DNA of 35,218 nt from Leptotrichia trevisanii DSM 22070 (GTDB taxonomy: Bacteria > Fusobacteriota > Fusobacteriia > Fusobacteriales > Leptotrichiaceae), in assembly GCF_000482505.1 (NCBI RefSeq), contig NZ_KI519445.1, positions 62,096-97,313 on the forward strand, read 5' to 3'. The position numbers and the translations under genes are program-made. Below, piece after piece: positions 16,274 through 25,623 of this stretch (its first letter is position 1; each line of letters begins with the position of its first letter). Under the pieces are notes generated by a model. It was given only the letters and a program-made list of their open reading frames with translations, was not told where the DNA came from and ran no database searches.

Positions 16274-17422
16274 GTGAATGAAATCAAGGAAATTAAAGAG
16301 GAAAATTCAGAAATTTCAAATGAAAAAAAGAAAATAGAATTAAAAGGAATAAAAATAGGAAAATATTTTATTGAAAAGCCAATAGTTCAAGGTGGAATGG
16401 GTGTTGGAATAAGCTGGGACAGGCTTGCTGGAAATGTGGCAAAAAATGGGGGACTTGGGACAATAAGTGCAATTTGTACTGGATACTACCAAAATATGAG
16501 ATTTGTTAAAAAGGCTGTAAATGGACGGCCTCTTGGGACAGAAAACGCCTACAACCGTGAAGCACTTTTTGAAATATTTAAAAATGCAAGAAAAATTTGT
16601 GGAGATAAACCGCTTGCCTGTAACATTCTACATGCAATCAATGATTATGAAAGAGTGGTTCAGGATGCACTTGAGGCTGGGGCAAATATTATTGTTACAG
16701 GGGCGGGACTTCCATTGGAACTTCCAAGACTTGTAAAGGATTTTCCAGATGTGGAAATCGTGCCGATAGTTTCATCAGCCAGAGCATTGAAAATAATCTG
16801 TAAAAAATGGAAAGCCGCCGGGAAAATGCCGGGAGCAGTAATCGTGGAAGGGCCAAAAAGTGGAGGACACCAAGGTGCCAAATACGAAGAACTGTTTGCC
16901 CCTGAACATCAGCTGGAAGCAATTTTGCCACCCATCAAGGAAGAACGGGATAAATGGGGGGATTTTCCGATTATTGCAGCGGGAGGAATCTGGGATAATA
17001 ACGATATAAAAAATATTATGGCACTTGGAGCGGATGCAGTTCAAATGGGGACAAGATTTATCGGTACCTACGAATGTGATGCAAGTGATGTGCTAAAACA
17101 GGTTTTACTTGACGCAAAGGAAGAGGATATTGTAATTGTAAGTTCACCAGTCGGATATCCAGGACGTGCTGTAAAAACAAACTTAGTTCAAACATTGGAG
17201 CCAAATACAAAAAAGATTAAATGTATAAGCAACTGTGTATTCCCTTGTGAACGTGGAAAAGGTGCAAATAGAGTGGGATACTGTATTGCCGACAGTCTTG
17301 GAGATGCTTATTTAGGTAGACTTCAAAGTGGATTGTTTTTCTCGGGGGCAAATGGATGGAAATTGAAAGAAATTGTGCACGTAAAGGATCTAATAGATGA
17401 ACTTATGACGGAAATTAATTAG
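16274..17422 (+). CDS. Nitronate monooxygenase family flavoprotein (FMN-dependent)
   Basis: A 382-residue TIM-barrel flavoprotein of the nitronate monooxygenase / 2-nitropropane dioxygenase / FabK-like family. Visible are PIVQGGMGVGISW near the N-terminus (FMN phosphate region), ITGAGLPLELP in mid-barrel, GPKSGGHQGAKYEE containing the active-site histidine, AAGGIWDNNDI, and GADAVQMGTRFIGTYECDAS. A cysteine-containing tail (CISNCVFPCERG) follows. The likely substrate is a nitronate, but FabK-type enoyl-ACP reductases share this fold. The start is set at the GTG at 16274, eight bases behind GGAGG. A TTG at 16259 would place the Shine-Dalgarno sequence inside the gene. Followed by a strong terminator. 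Confidence 0.85.
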   Translation: MNEIKEIKEENSEISNEKKKIELKGIKIGKYFIEKPIVQGGMGVGISWDRLAGNVAKNGGLGTISAICTGYYQNMRFVKKAVNGRPLGTENAYNREALFEIFKNARKICGDKPLACNILHAINDYERVVQDALEAGANIIVTGAGLPLELPRLVKDFPDVEIVPIVSSARALKIICKKWKAAGKMPGAVIVEGPKSGGHQGAKYEELFAPEHQLEAILPPIKEERDKWGDFPIIAAGGIWDNNDIKNIMALGADAVQMGTRFIGTYECDASDVLKQVLLDAKEEDIVIVSSPVGYPGRAVKTNLVQTLEPNTKKIKCISNCVFPCERGKGANRVGYCIADSLGDAYLGRLQSGLFFSGANGWKLKEIVHVKDLIDELMTEIN

Positions 17423-17442
17423 GATTATAGTAAATAATCAGG

Positions 17443-17481
17443 AACAAGGGGTAATTACAAGTCCCCTTGTTTTCTACTTTT
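17443..17481 (+). terminator. Rho-independent terminator behind the flavoprotein gene
   Basis: AACAAGGGG (17443-17451) pairs perfectly with CCCCTTGTT (17463-17471), followed by a T-rich run. Nine base pairs with four G-C make it one of the strongest stems in the window. Confidence 0.85.
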
Positions 17482-17657
17482 ATCTGTATTCTAAAATTAA
17501 ATGGGAAATAAAGTTTAAATAATATAATCAAAAATTTTGTTTTAATTATCAACTTTGAATTTTTCAGTAAAAGTCAAAATTTATTATAGGAAAAATTGTC
17601 TTTTATTGAAGAATTGAAATGAGGAATTAAAAATGAAAATAAAAAATGGAGAAGGAA

Positions 17658-19031
17658 ATGGCTAGAAATACGAGCATAAAGAGAATAATAGATATTCTTT
17701 TGAATAAAAATGTTGATGAAATAGAGGAAAAGAAAAAAAAGTCAGCAAGAAAATATCAGTCGATGAAGCCGATGACAAAAAATACTAAACTAAAGGAATT
17801 TAAAGATGCAAGTCTTTTGTATGTCCCGCTTTCACAGCATATAGGAAGTCCAGCGATTCCAGTAGTGGAAATTGGTGATTATGTAAAAAAATATGAGAAA
17901 ATAGGAGAAGTTTCAGGCAACATATCAGCCAATATACATTCGCCTGTTTCTGGAGATGTTGTTGATGTTGTAGAACATCTGGTTGCAAATGGAAATAAAG
18001 TAAAAACCGTTATTATTGCAAATGATTTTAAAAATAAGGAAGAAAACCTCGTAAAAAGGGAACTTAGGGATTTAAAATTAATAAAGAAAGATGAAATTTT
18101 TAAGATAATAAAAGAGGCTGGGATAGTAGGACTTGGAGAGGCACAGTTTCCGACATACATAAAATATGATATAAAATTCAGGAAGGTGGAAACACTTATA
18201 ATAAATGGGGCGGAATGTGAGCCGTATCTGACTTCTGACTACTCGGTTATGAAAAATTATACAAGGGAAATTTTCCGTGGATTGAAAGTTATACAGAAAT
18301 TGCTGAATCCGAAAGAGATAGTAATTGGGATAGAAGCGGAAAATAGCGAGTTAGTCGAAAAATTTGAAGAAATGGGGAAAGAGGAAGAGTTTGACTTGAA
18401 AATTCAGCTGTTACCGACAATTTATCCACAAGGAAGTGAATTACAGCTAATAAATACTGTTACAGGTAAAAAAGTGCGAAAAGGGGAATTGCCGCTGGAA
18501 AAAGGTGTGGTTGTAAGCAATGTAAGTACGGTAAAAGCAATTTATGACGCATTTTTTGAGGGGAAACCGCTTATAGAAAGAGTTGTTACAGTATCTGGGG
18601 AAGAAGCGAGAAATATAGGTAATTACAAAATAAAATTCGGAACGCCGCTTTATCATATTGTAAAAGAGCTAAAAATTCAAAATGAGGAAAAAGTGATTTT
18701 TGGTGGGCCTATGATGGGAATGGAAATTTTTGATTCAAGAGTGCCTGTGATTAAGGGAACTTCTGGAATATTGTTTTTAAGCACAGAAGAAATTGAAAGG
18801 AAAAACTGTATTTCATGTGGATATTGTGTGGAAGTCTGCCCGATGAATCTTATGCCTTTTGAGTTTGCAGATTGTTATGAAAAGGGGAAATATGAACAGA
18901 TGGTTAAGGCCAATATTCAGAACTGTATTGAATGTGGAGCGTGTGAATTTGTATGTCCGTCGAGAGTTCCGCTAATAGAAAGCATAAAAACAGGAAAAGC
19001 AATCTTGTCGGAAATGGAGGAGAATAAATAA
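17658..19031 (+). CDS. rnfC: Electron transport complex subunit RnfC
   Basis: A 457-residue peripheral subunit of the Rnf complex, which couples ferredoxin oxidation and NAD+ reduction to ion pumping. It carries the NADH/FMN region: IGSPAIPVVEIGDYVKKYEKIG and IHSPVSGDV near the N-terminus, GLGEAQFPTYIKY near 160-172, then a SLBB-type segment. Two [4Fe-4S] motifs follow, CISCGYCVEVCP near 390-401 and CIECGACEFVCP near 428-439. The start at 17658 has GGAG six bases upstream; an ATG four codons earlier is an alternative. The stop overlaps the rnfD start by one base (TAATG), indicating coupled translation. Confidence 0.93.
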   Translation: MARNTSIKRIIDILLNKNVDEIEEKKKKSARKYQSMKPMTKNTKLKEFKDASLLYVPLSQHIGSPAIPVVEIGDYVKKYEKIGEVSGNISANIHSPVSGDVVDVVEHLVANGNKVKTVIIANDFKNKEENLVKRELRDLKLIKKDEIFKIIKEAGIVGLGEAQFPTYIKYDIKFRKVETLIINGAECEPYLTSDYSVMKNYTREIFRGLKVIQKLLNPKEIVIGIEAENSELVEKFEEMGKEEEFDLKIQLLPTIYPQGSELQLINTVTGKKVRKGELPLEKGVVVSNVSTVKAIYDAFFEGKPLIERVVTVSGEEARNIGNYKIKFGTPLYHIVKELKIQNEEKVIFGGPMMGMEIFDSRVPVIKGTSGILFLSTEEIERKNCISCGYCVEVCPMNLMPFEFADCYEKGKYEQMVKANIQNCIECGACEFVCPSRVPLIESIKTGKAILSEMEENK

Positions 19032-20536
19032 TGGCAGATGAAAAATCGTTGCTGGAAGAGATACTGGATGTAAAAAACAGAAAAATTAAAAATGGACTTT
19101 TAGATAGTGATGATACAATTTCAAATTTAGAAAATGAGGGATTACGGGAAAAAAGAAATGTTAGCCAGTCAAATTTGAATAATAGCAGAAAAATAATAAA
19201 ACTGGAAAAAACACGGAATGAAAAAATTAAAAGAGAAACAATTGAAAAAGAAGCAAAAAATAGAGAAGTAAAAAAAGATAAAAAACAAAATATAAAAACA
19301 ACTGCAAATACAGAAAATACAAATATAAGTAAATCAAAATCACAGGAAAAATCAAATGTAGCTAATAAAAAAAATTTAGAAAAAAGAGATGAAAAACTTA
19401 AACGAAGAAAAATAATAAGAAACTTTTTTAAAAATAGAGAAATGAAAAAAATATCGTTTAGTCCATTCGTGCGAACAAATGTTGAAGTGAGGGATGTTAT
19501 GAAAGATGTTGTTGTGGCTTTATTTCCAGCTATAATTACAGCTGGACTGGTTTATGGACTGACAGCCCTGTCAGTAATAGTAACTTCAGTTTTCACAGCA
19601 ATAGTTACAGAAAAGCTGTTTTCAAGAATATTTTTGAATGACAAAAATTCTACTCACGATTTATCAGCAGTTATAACTGGACTTTTGATGGCTTTGACTT
19701 TAGCACCGCTGACTCCATTACCAGTTGTTGCTTTTGGGGCGGGTATGGCTGTAATTTTTGGGAAGCTGATGTATGGCGGAATTGGGAGAAATGTGCTTAA
19801 TCCAGCGGTAGTAGGGCGTGAATTTATGACAGTTTTCTTTCCTGTTGCAATGTCTTCCGGGACAATATGGTTCAGTCAGGAAGCCCTGAGATTATCAAAA
19901 ATAAATGTTTTTGTGAATTTTCAGAAAATACCGCTTATGAGCTATTTTGATGAACTGTTGCTGACTTCTTCGGGTTCATTAGGTTCGTATTCTGCAATTG
20001 CACTAATTCTGGGAGGAGTTTACCTGCTGGTAAAAAACCGTATTTCGTGGCATATTCCAGTAACTTTATTTGCCACATCGTTTATTGCAACAATGTTCCT
20101 AAAAAACGGAATTTCCGTTTCGATGGGGGGACTTTTGCTGACAGGAATATTTATGGCGACTGATATGCCGACAAGTCCATCATTTGCAGGCGGGAAGATT
20201 TATTACGGAATAATGCTGGGTGTTGTGATTGTGTTGTTGTCAGTGCTTGGAGTAAAAAATGAGACATTATCGTATGTGCTGTTAATTTTAAATCCTTTTA
20301 CAAGATTTATAAACAAGGTGTTCCGTCCAGTTGTATTTGGATATGAAGTGAAGGAGGAAGTGTGGAAACAGGTTGGAATGGGGATATTGCTTACGATAGG
20401 AATACTTGTTTTTGCACTGATTTTTATAACTTTACATAAAATAGGGGCAATTCCATATCTAGTTTATTTATATATCTTGGTATTGACAGTGCAATTAATA
20501 AGAAATGACAGAAATAAAAATAGAAAATTTAAATAA
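19031..20536 (+). CDS. rnfD: Electron transport complex subunit RnfD with long basic N-terminal extension
   Basis: A 501-residue membrane subunit of the Rnf complex. Residues from ~142 on are RnfD: SFSPFVRTNVEVRDVMKDVV, several transmembrane helices, STHDLSAVITGLLMAL, RNVLNPAVVGREF, and FMATDMPTSPSFAGGKIYYG, the region that carries the covalent FMN on threonine in this family. The first ~140 residues are unusual: hydrophilic and lysine/asparagine-rich (for example KDKKQNIKTT, KSKSQEKSN), with no hydrophobic segment. Usual RnfD proteins are ~310-350 residues. The extension faces the cytosol if topology is conserved. rnfG, rnfE, rnfA and rnfB do not follow; a terminator does. Confidence 0.92.
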   Translation: MADEKSLLEEILDVKNRKIKNGLLDSDDTISNLENEGLREKRNVSQSNLNNSRKIIKLEKTRNEKIKRETIEKEAKNREVKKDKKQNIKTTANTENTNISKSKSQEKSNVANKKNLEKRDEKLKRRKIIRNFFKNREMKKISFSPFVRTNVEVRDVMKDVVVALFPAIITAGLVYGLTALSVIVTSVFTAIVTEKLFSRIFLNDKNSTHDLSAVITGLLMALTLAPLTPLPVVAFGAGMAVIFGKLMYGGIGRNVLNPAVVGREFMTVFFPVAMSSGTIWFSQEALRLSKINVFVNFQKIPLMSYFDELLLTSSGSLGSYSAIALILGGVYLLVKNRISWHIPVTLFATSFIATMFLKNGISVSMGGLLLTGIFMATDMPTSPSFAGGKIYYGIMLGVVIVLLSVLGVKNETLSYVLLILNPFTRFINKVFRPVVFGYEVKEEVWKQVGMGILLTIGILVFALIFITLHKIGAIPYLVYLYILVLTVQLIRNDRNKNRKFK

Positions 20537-20540
20537 AAAA

Positions 20541-20573
20541 AGGAAATCAGTCAAATAATCGGCTTAATTTCCT
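20541..20573 (-). terminator. Terminator for the pulE-type gene
   Basis: AGGAAAT (20541-20547) pairs with ATTTCCT (20567-20573). On the minus strand the stem is followed by TTTTTTTATTT. It lies past the plus-strand terminator from the viewpoint of the minus-strand gene. Confidence 0.6.
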
Positions 20574-20587
20574 AAAAAATAAATTTG

Positions 20588-20618
20588 TGCAAGGACAATA
20601 AAAATCCTTGCATTTTTT
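20588..20618 (+). terminator. Rho-independent terminator behind rnfD
   Basis: TGCAAGGA (20588-20595) pairs perfectly with TCCTTGCA (20605-20612), followed by TTTTTT. It sits two bases from the stop of the convergent pulE-type gene. Confidence 0.85.
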
Positions 20619-20619
20619 G

Positions 20620-21840
20620 TTAAAAAATAATACTTGTCTTTTCCCTTTCAAAAATCAAATTTTTCTCAATTTTCTCATCCGCATCTTCCACAAAATCAAT
20701 AAAGCATTTTTGATTTTCATACTTTTGATTCAGCATTTTTAATTTATCCTTAGTTTCAGAGCCAAGATGGCTGTCGGATTTTAAAATATTCCGTACATCC
20801 TGATTCAGGACAAGCACCTCATTTATTGAAATTCTGCCGCTGTACCCGCTGGAGCATTCATCACAGCCTTTCCCCATACATTTCTGGCACTTTTTCCCAA
20901 CCAGTCTTTGTCCAATCACACAGATTAATGAATCTAGTATCAAGTATTTTGGAATGCCCATATCCACCAGCCTGATTAATGTGGAAACTGCGTCGTTTGT
21001 GTGAATTGTGGAAATTACGAGGTGTCCTGTTAATGCCGCCCTTACAGCAATTTCCGCTGTGATTTCATCACGGATTTCTGAAATTACAATAATGTCAGGA
21101 TCATTTCTCAATGTGGCTTTCAAGACTTCGGCAAATGTTACTCCGATATTCTGGTTTACCTGTATCTGAACAATTCCGTCGATTTTGCTTTCAACAGGAT
21201 CTTCCACCGTTATAATTTTTTTTCTTCCATCATTTAGTATATTTATTAAGGATTTTAGAGTTGTGGATTTTCCAGAGCCTGTCGGCCCACTTACGAGTAT
21301 CATTCCGTATTTTCTAGTTAAAATCTCATTTAACATTTCTATACTTTGATTTGAAAATCCCAGTGTTTCAAGGTTTATGTCTTCCAGATAGTTTTCAAGA
21401 ATACGCAGAACTACGCTTTCTCCACCAATTGTTGGCATATAGGCGACTCTTATGTCATATCGCTTGTTGAGATTTTTTATATTCAATAAAAAAGAAAAGC
21501 TGCCATCTTGTGGCTTTCTTTTCTCCGCAACGTTCATTCCAGCCAAAATTTTTATTCTGGCAATAATTTCTGTAATATTTTTTTCCAGTACTTTTTTATT
21601 CACAGTTTCATATAATTTCTCACTTTCCATAAGATATCCGTCAACTCGGTACTTTATTTCCATTCCTTCCAGCATATCAAACTTTATGTGAATATCGCTG
21701 GCATGTTCCTTAAATCCTGTTTTTACAATTTCATTTAGATAAGAAATTGTATCATTTGATAATATGTTATTTTTTTTATTATCAGCAAAGTCTTTAAGTT
21801 TTGCCTTTTCAGTTATATTATTATTTATTTTGTTATTCAT
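20620..21840 (-). CDS. Type II secretion / type IV pilus assembly ATPase (GspE/PulE/PilB family)
   Basis: A 406-residue AAA+-like hexameric secretion ATPase. Visible are the DIHIKF motif (HASDIHI), RVDGYL, the arginine-finger region RIKILAGMNVAEKRKPQDG, Walker A GPTGSGKSTT, the Asp box ITVEDPVE, Walker B LRNDPDIIVISEIRD, and the His box GHLVISTIHTND. A tetracysteine Zn site follows (C-Q-K-C ... C-D-E-C), which marks the GspE/PilB rather than PilT group. It is shorter than the usual 550-570 residues because the N-terminal docking domain is missing or minimal. No other pilus or secretion gene is in the window. Start taken at ATG 21840; a TTG nine bases upstream is possible. Confidence 0.88.
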   Translation of the reverse strand: MNNKINNNITEKAKLKDFADNKKNNILSNDTISYLNEIVKTGFKEHASDIHIKFDMLEGMEIKYRVDGYLMESEKLYETVNKKVLEKNITEIIARIKILAGMNVAEKRKPQDGSFSFLLNIKNLNKRYDIRVAYMPTIGGESVVLRILENYLEDINLETLGFSNQSIEMLNEILTRKYGMILVSGPTGSGKSTTLKSLINILNDGRKKIITVEDPVESKIDGIVQIQVNQNIGVTFAEVLKATLRNDPDIIVISEIRDEITAEIAVRAALTGHLVISTIHTNDAVSTLIRLVDMGIPKYLILDSLICVIGQRLVGKKCQKCMGKGCDECSSGYSGRISINEVLVLNQDVRNILKSDSHLGSETKDKLKMLNQKYENQKCFIDFVEDADEKIEKNLIFEREKTSIIF

Positions 21841-21900
21841 TGTCCTCAATTTCCCTTCCCACTTTTATACTTTTACTTTTTTAATATTTTTTATTTTAAA

Positions 21901-22374
21901 TTATTTCTTTTTAACACTTCCACCATTAAATTCTTCCAGCACTAATTCTGTCTGTTTTTTCAATGTTTTAAACAATGCCTTTTTAATTAGATTGTACCAT
22001 TTCAAGGCGGCACGTTGAGTGTCAATCCCCTTTAATGTTTCCTTTAGCTGCAATTTAAAGAAGTCAACTTCTTCATAGGAAAGTTTTACACTTTTAGTTT
22101 TTTCCTTTTTGTTTGCCTTTGTTATTTTTACTTCACTTTCTAAATATTTGAAGAAACCAAACACGTTTGGCAGCTGTTTTTCATACTGGCTCATCATTTT
22201 TCTCATTTCCTCAATCATTCTTGTAAGATAACTTCTTGACATTTTAGAAAATGTAACATTGACTTTTCTTTTTCCTTTTCCAATTTTTTGTACAAGCTGT
22301 TGCATTTTAGCCTGTGATTTTGCATTTATTAAATCCATATTGCTAACAGTATTTGGATTTACCATTTTTGCCAT
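21901..22374 (-). CDS. Unknown basic helical protein (157 aa)
   Basis: Preceded by AAAGGAG with a six-base spacer, and so probably translated. The protein is cytosolic-looking, lysine-rich and predicted helical throughout, with heptad-like stretches (DLINAKSQAKMQQLVQKIG, SRSYLTRMIEEMRKMMSQYE, DFFKLQLKETLKGID). It ends GGSVKKK. No motif, signal peptide or membrane span is seen, and I recognise no family. It ends 60 bp before the PulE-type ATPase on the same strand. A link with that ATPase is possible only by position. Confidence 0.7.
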   Translation of the reverse strand: MAKMVNPNTVSNMDLINAKSQAKMQQLVQKIGKGKRKVNVTFSKMSRSYLTRMIEEMRKMMSQYEKQLPNVFGFFKYLESEVKITKANKKEKTKSVKLSYEEVDFFKLQLKETLKGIDTQRAALKWYNLIKKALFKTLKKQTELVLEEFNGGSVKKK

Positions 22375-22502
22375 AAAAGACTCCTTTCTATTTATTATTT
22401 TTATATTTATAGCAATTCACCTGAAAACAAAGTTAAAAATTACTTTCCATTTGCTCTAATTTTAAAATTGTTTAATTTATATTAATTTGATTCAAGTTTA
22501 GT

Positions 22503-23105
22503 TTATTTAAAATTTTCCATTATTTCTTCAAACGAAATATTTCCTTCCCTTAACAATGAGAGTTCTCCATTTTCATACTTCACAATTGTAGAGGGCTTTC
22601 CTGTCAATTCCGAATTTTTATTTGGAAAGACAATATCCACATTTTTTAACAGTTCTTCACTCAGTTTTTCTACCTTAGTAACAGCATTTTCACCTGAAAT
22701 ATTTGCACTTGTAGTTAATAAGACACCACCAGCGTTTTTTATTATTTCCAGAGCAGTTTTATTTTTTGGAATACGGATTCCAATTGTTTTCATACTTTCA
22801 TCAAAATTTTTTGTAAAATTCTGATTTGCCTGAAAAATGACGGTTAATTCTCCCGGCCAGTATTTTTCAAGGATATTTTCAATTTTTTTTATATTTTTAT
22901 CAGTTTCATTTATCAACTCTGGTAAAATTTTTTTATCACTGATTAACGCAATTATTTTTTTTGAAAAATCCCTTTTTTTAATTTTATAAATTTTTTCCAC
23001 ATATTTTTTTTCTGGAAGAGCACCTATCCCATAGACAGTATCAGTTGGGAATATGGCAACTCCTCCATTTTTTAAAATATTCACTGTATCTTGAATTTTA
23101 GTCAT
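22503..23105 (-). CDS. tsaC: L-threonylcarbamoyladenylate synthase (TsaC/Sua5/YrdC family)
   Basis: A 200-residue YrdC-domain enzyme making threonylcarbamoyl-AMP from threonine, bicarbonate and ATP, the first step of the t6A tRNA modification. Visible are GGVAIFPTDTVYGIGA near residues 14-29, the K-x-R core KIKKRDFSKKI, WPGELTVIF, IGIRIPKN, LLTTSANISGE and STIVKYENG. It is the short form without the Sua5 C-terminal domain. The start at 23105 gives an 8-base overlap with the end of prs (ATGACTAA), which implies coupling. Upstream in-frame ATGs exist inside prs but lack better signals. Confidence 0.92.
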   Translation of the reverse strand: MTKIQDTVNILKNGGVAIFPTDTVYGIGALPEKKYVEKIYKIKKRDFSKKIIALISDKKILPELINETDKNIKKIENILEKYWPGELTVIFQANQNFTKNFDESMKTIGIRIPKNKTALEIIKNAGGVLLTTSANISGENAVTKVEKLSEELLKNVDIVFPNKNSELTGKPSTIVKYENGELSLLREGNISFEEIMENFK

Positions 23106-24090
23106 CGTCACCATCGTCAACTGGCATTTCAAATAAGTCGCTTATTGGATTATTTGTTGCAATTCTTTTTATTATTTCCGCAAACATTTTACTTGTTGAT
23201 AAAATTTTCAGTTTGTCAAATTTTCTATCTTCAGGCAATTGGATTGTGTCAGTTACTACAACTTCTGTAAAAGCTGAGTTTTTTAGCCTTTCAATCGCAG
23301 GATCCGAGAATACGGCGTGTGTAGCACATGCGTAAACTTCTGATGCCCCCTTGTCAATTAGAGCCTGTGCCGCATTACAAATTGTTCCCGCTGTATCAAT
23401 CATATCGTCAATTAAAACAGCTTTTTTCCCTTTTATATCTCCAATAATGTTCATAACTTCTGAAACATTTGCCTTTGCACGTCTTTTGTCAATTATTGCA
23501 AGTGGTGTATGTAGCCAATTTGCAAGTCCTCTTGCTCTTTTTACTCCACCGACGTCAGGTGAAACAACGACTGTATCTTCTGGGCTGAATCCATATTTTA
23601 TAAAGTGTTTGGCCAAAATTGGTAATGCTTCCATATGATCCACTGGAATGTCAAAAAATCCTTGAATTTGTCTTGCATGTAAATCCATTGTGATTACCCT
23701 TGTAGCCCCTGCTACAGTAAGCAAGTTTGCAACAAGTTTTGATGTAATTGGTTCACGTGGACTTGCTTTTCTGTCTTGTCTTGCATATCCATAATAAGGA
23801 ATTACCGCAATAATTTCTCTCGCTGATGATCTTTTAATCGCATCAATAAAAACTAAAAGCTCCATAATACTTTCATTTACAGGTTTTGAAGTAGACTGAA
23901 TAATAAATACTTTACATCCACGCACACTTTCGTTTGCTTTTGCAAAAGTTTCCCCATCGGCAAATCTCACAATTTCAGCAGAGGATAAATCCATATCCAA
24001 ATATTTTACAATTTTTTCTGCCAGCACTTCACTTGATGATCCTGAAAAAATTCTTATTTTGCTTTTGTCTTCTTTGGTTAATGTTATCAT
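23098..24090 (-). CDS. prs: Ribose-phosphate pyrophosphokinase (PRPP synthetase)
   Basis: A 330-residue class I PRPP synthetase making PRPP from ribose-5-phosphate and ATP for nucleotide, histidine and NAD synthesis. Visible are IFSGSSSEVLAEKI at the start, YYGYARQDRKASPREPITSK, the cation/ATP loop DLHARQIQGFFDIPVDH, the flexible-loop region VVVSPDVGGVKRARGLA, and the PRPP-binding VLIDDMIDTAGT. The C-terminus carries a short acidic tail (PVDDGDDD) beyond the usual end; its last codons overlap tsaC. It follows glmU after ~120 bp on the same strand, a common glmU-prs arrangement. Confidence 0.95.
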   Translation of the reverse strand: MITLTKEDKSKIRIFSGSSSEVLAEKIVKYLDMDLSSAEIVRFADGETFAKANESVRGCKVFIIQSTSKPVNESIMELLVFIDAIKRSSAREIIAVIPYYGYARQDRKASPREPITSKLVANLLTVAGATRVITMDLHARQIQGFFDIPVDHMEALPILAKHFIKYGFSPEDTVVVSPDVGGVKRARGLANWLHTPLAIIDKRRAKANVSEVMNIIGDIKGKKAVLIDDMIDTAGTICNAAQALIDKGASEVYACATHAVFSDPAIERLKNSAFTEVVVTDTIQLPEDRKFDKLKILSTSKMFAEIIKRIATNNPISDLFEMPVDDGDDD

Positions 24091-24211
24091 TTTATTTCCC
24101 TTTCTCTCCCTATATTTTGAATTTCTACTAAAAAATTTTTATTATCAACATTAAAACATACATTATAATTTTTTTGATTTTTTGACATTTTTCCTTTTTA
24201 AAATCTCTTAC

Positions 24212-25546
24212 TTATTTTTTCTCTTTGTTTACCTGTTTTGCCCTTCCAAATGCAAGTGCCTCATCAGGAATATCCTTTGTGATGACAGAGCCCGCAGCTG
24301 TTAAGACTTTAGCTCCAATTTCTACAGGTGCCACGATTATTGAATTGCTTCCGATAAAGGCATTTTTTCCAATTTTTGTCTTATGCTTATTTTTCCCGTC
24401 ATAGTTACAAGTAATTGTTCCTGCACCAATGTTTGTATCTTCACCGACTTCAGCATCTCCAATATAAGTCAAATGCCCTGTTTTCACACCTTTTTCGAGC
24501 GTAGAATTTTTTATTTCCACAAAGTTTCCCACATGTACAGTTTGTTTCAGATATGCCTTTGGACGCAAATGTGCAAATGGCCCGACAGTTACCCCTTCCT
24601 CAAGAGTAGACTGCTCAACAACAGAGGCCTCTATTCTCACATTATCAGCAATTACAGAATTTTCAATTCTTGTATTTCCCAAGATTTCACAGTTTTTTCC
24701 AATTTTTGTATTTCCCTGAATTGTAACATTTGGGTAAATTACAGTATCCTGCCCAATTTCAACATTATCTTCAATATAAGTTGTATCTGGATCAATCAGA
24801 ATTACACCGTTATCCATAAGTTCAGTATTTTTTCTATCTCTTGAAATTTTACTGGCTTGTGCTAACTGAGCCTTTGAGTTTACCCCTAAGATTTCATCTT
24901 CATCTTCAATTTGAAAGCTATCAACTTTATAGCCTTCAGTTGATAAAATTTTTATGGCATCTGTTAAATAATACTCGCCTTTTGAGTTATTATTGTCAAT
25001 TTTTTCAATTGCATAAAGTAGACTTTCATTCTTAAAGATATACACACCTGTATTAATTTCATCTATTTTTCTTTCGTCTTCATTTGCTTCCTTTTCTTCG
25101 ACAATATTTGAAATTTTTCCATTTTCCTTAACAATCCGTCCATATCCAAATGGATTTTTAACTTTACATGAAAGCACAATACAGTCAAGATTTTTTTCCT
25201 TAAATACTTTTTTTAATTCTTCCAATGTTTTTTCTTTTAATAACGGTGTATCACCATAAGTGATAAGGACATCTTCACCATATTCCTTAATTTTATCCTT
25301 TGCAATCAGAATTGCATGCCCTGTTCCAAGTTGCTGTTCCTGTGTAACATAAGTAATGTCTCCCATTTCAGCCAGAACATTTTCCTTTTTATGCCCTAGA
25401 ATAAAAATATTTTTTTCGTTTCCAATATTTTCCAGCACATTAACAACTCTTTTAATCATCGGAATACCATTCACCCTGTGTAAAACCTTCGATTGTTCGG
25501 ACTTCATACGAGTCCCTTTTCCCGCCGCCAAAATTAACGAAATCAT
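24212..25546 (-). CDS. glmU: Bifunctional GlmU: GlcNAc-1-P uridyltransferase / glucosamine-1-P acetyltransferase
   Basis: A 444-residue enzyme making UDP-N-acetylglucosamine for peptidoglycan and lipopolysaccharide. The N-terminal pyrophosphorylase domain has [18 protein letters not shown] (residues 5-22), [11 protein letters not shown] near 70-80 and YGDTPLL near 97-103. The C-terminal left-handed beta-helix shows hexapeptide repeats from ~245 ([26 protein letters not shown]). The acetyltransferase site region is [36 protein letters not shown] and [11 protein letters not shown]. Length is normal. AAGGAGGA lies close to two successive ATGs; the second (25546) has the better spacing. Confidence 0.95.
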   Translation of the reverse strand: MISLILAAGKGTRMKSEQSKVLHRVNGIPMIKRVVNVLENIGNEKNIFILGHKKENVLAEMGDITYVTQEQQLGTGHAILIAKDKIKEYGEDVLITYGDTPLLKEKTLEELKKVFKEKNLDCIVLSCKVKNPFGYGRIVKENGKISNIVEEKEANEDERKIDEINTGVYIFKNESLLYAIEKIDNNNSKGEYYLTDAIKILSTEGYKVDSFQIEDEDEILGVNSKAQLAQASKISRDRKNTELMDNGVILIDPDTTYIEDNVEIGQDTVIYPNVTIQGNTKIGKNCEILGNTRIENSVIADNVRIEASVVEQSTLEEGVTVGPFAHLRPKAYLKQTVHVGNFVEIKNSTLEKGVKTGHLTYIGDAEVGEDTNIGAGTITCNYDGKNKHKTKIGKNAFIGSNSIIVAPVEIGAKVLTAAGSVITKDIPDEALAFGRAKQVNKEKK

Positions 25547-25623
25547 CATTCCTCCTTCAATTCAATAATCGACAATAAAATATTTGTCTTTAATTTACTC
25601 AAGCTATAAAAAATACAGTGTTT

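Noticed and set aside
24383-24844. 153-codon open frame opposite glmU
   Set aside because: It mirrors the hexapeptide repeats of glmU, which lack stops on the other strand; no ribosome-binding site.
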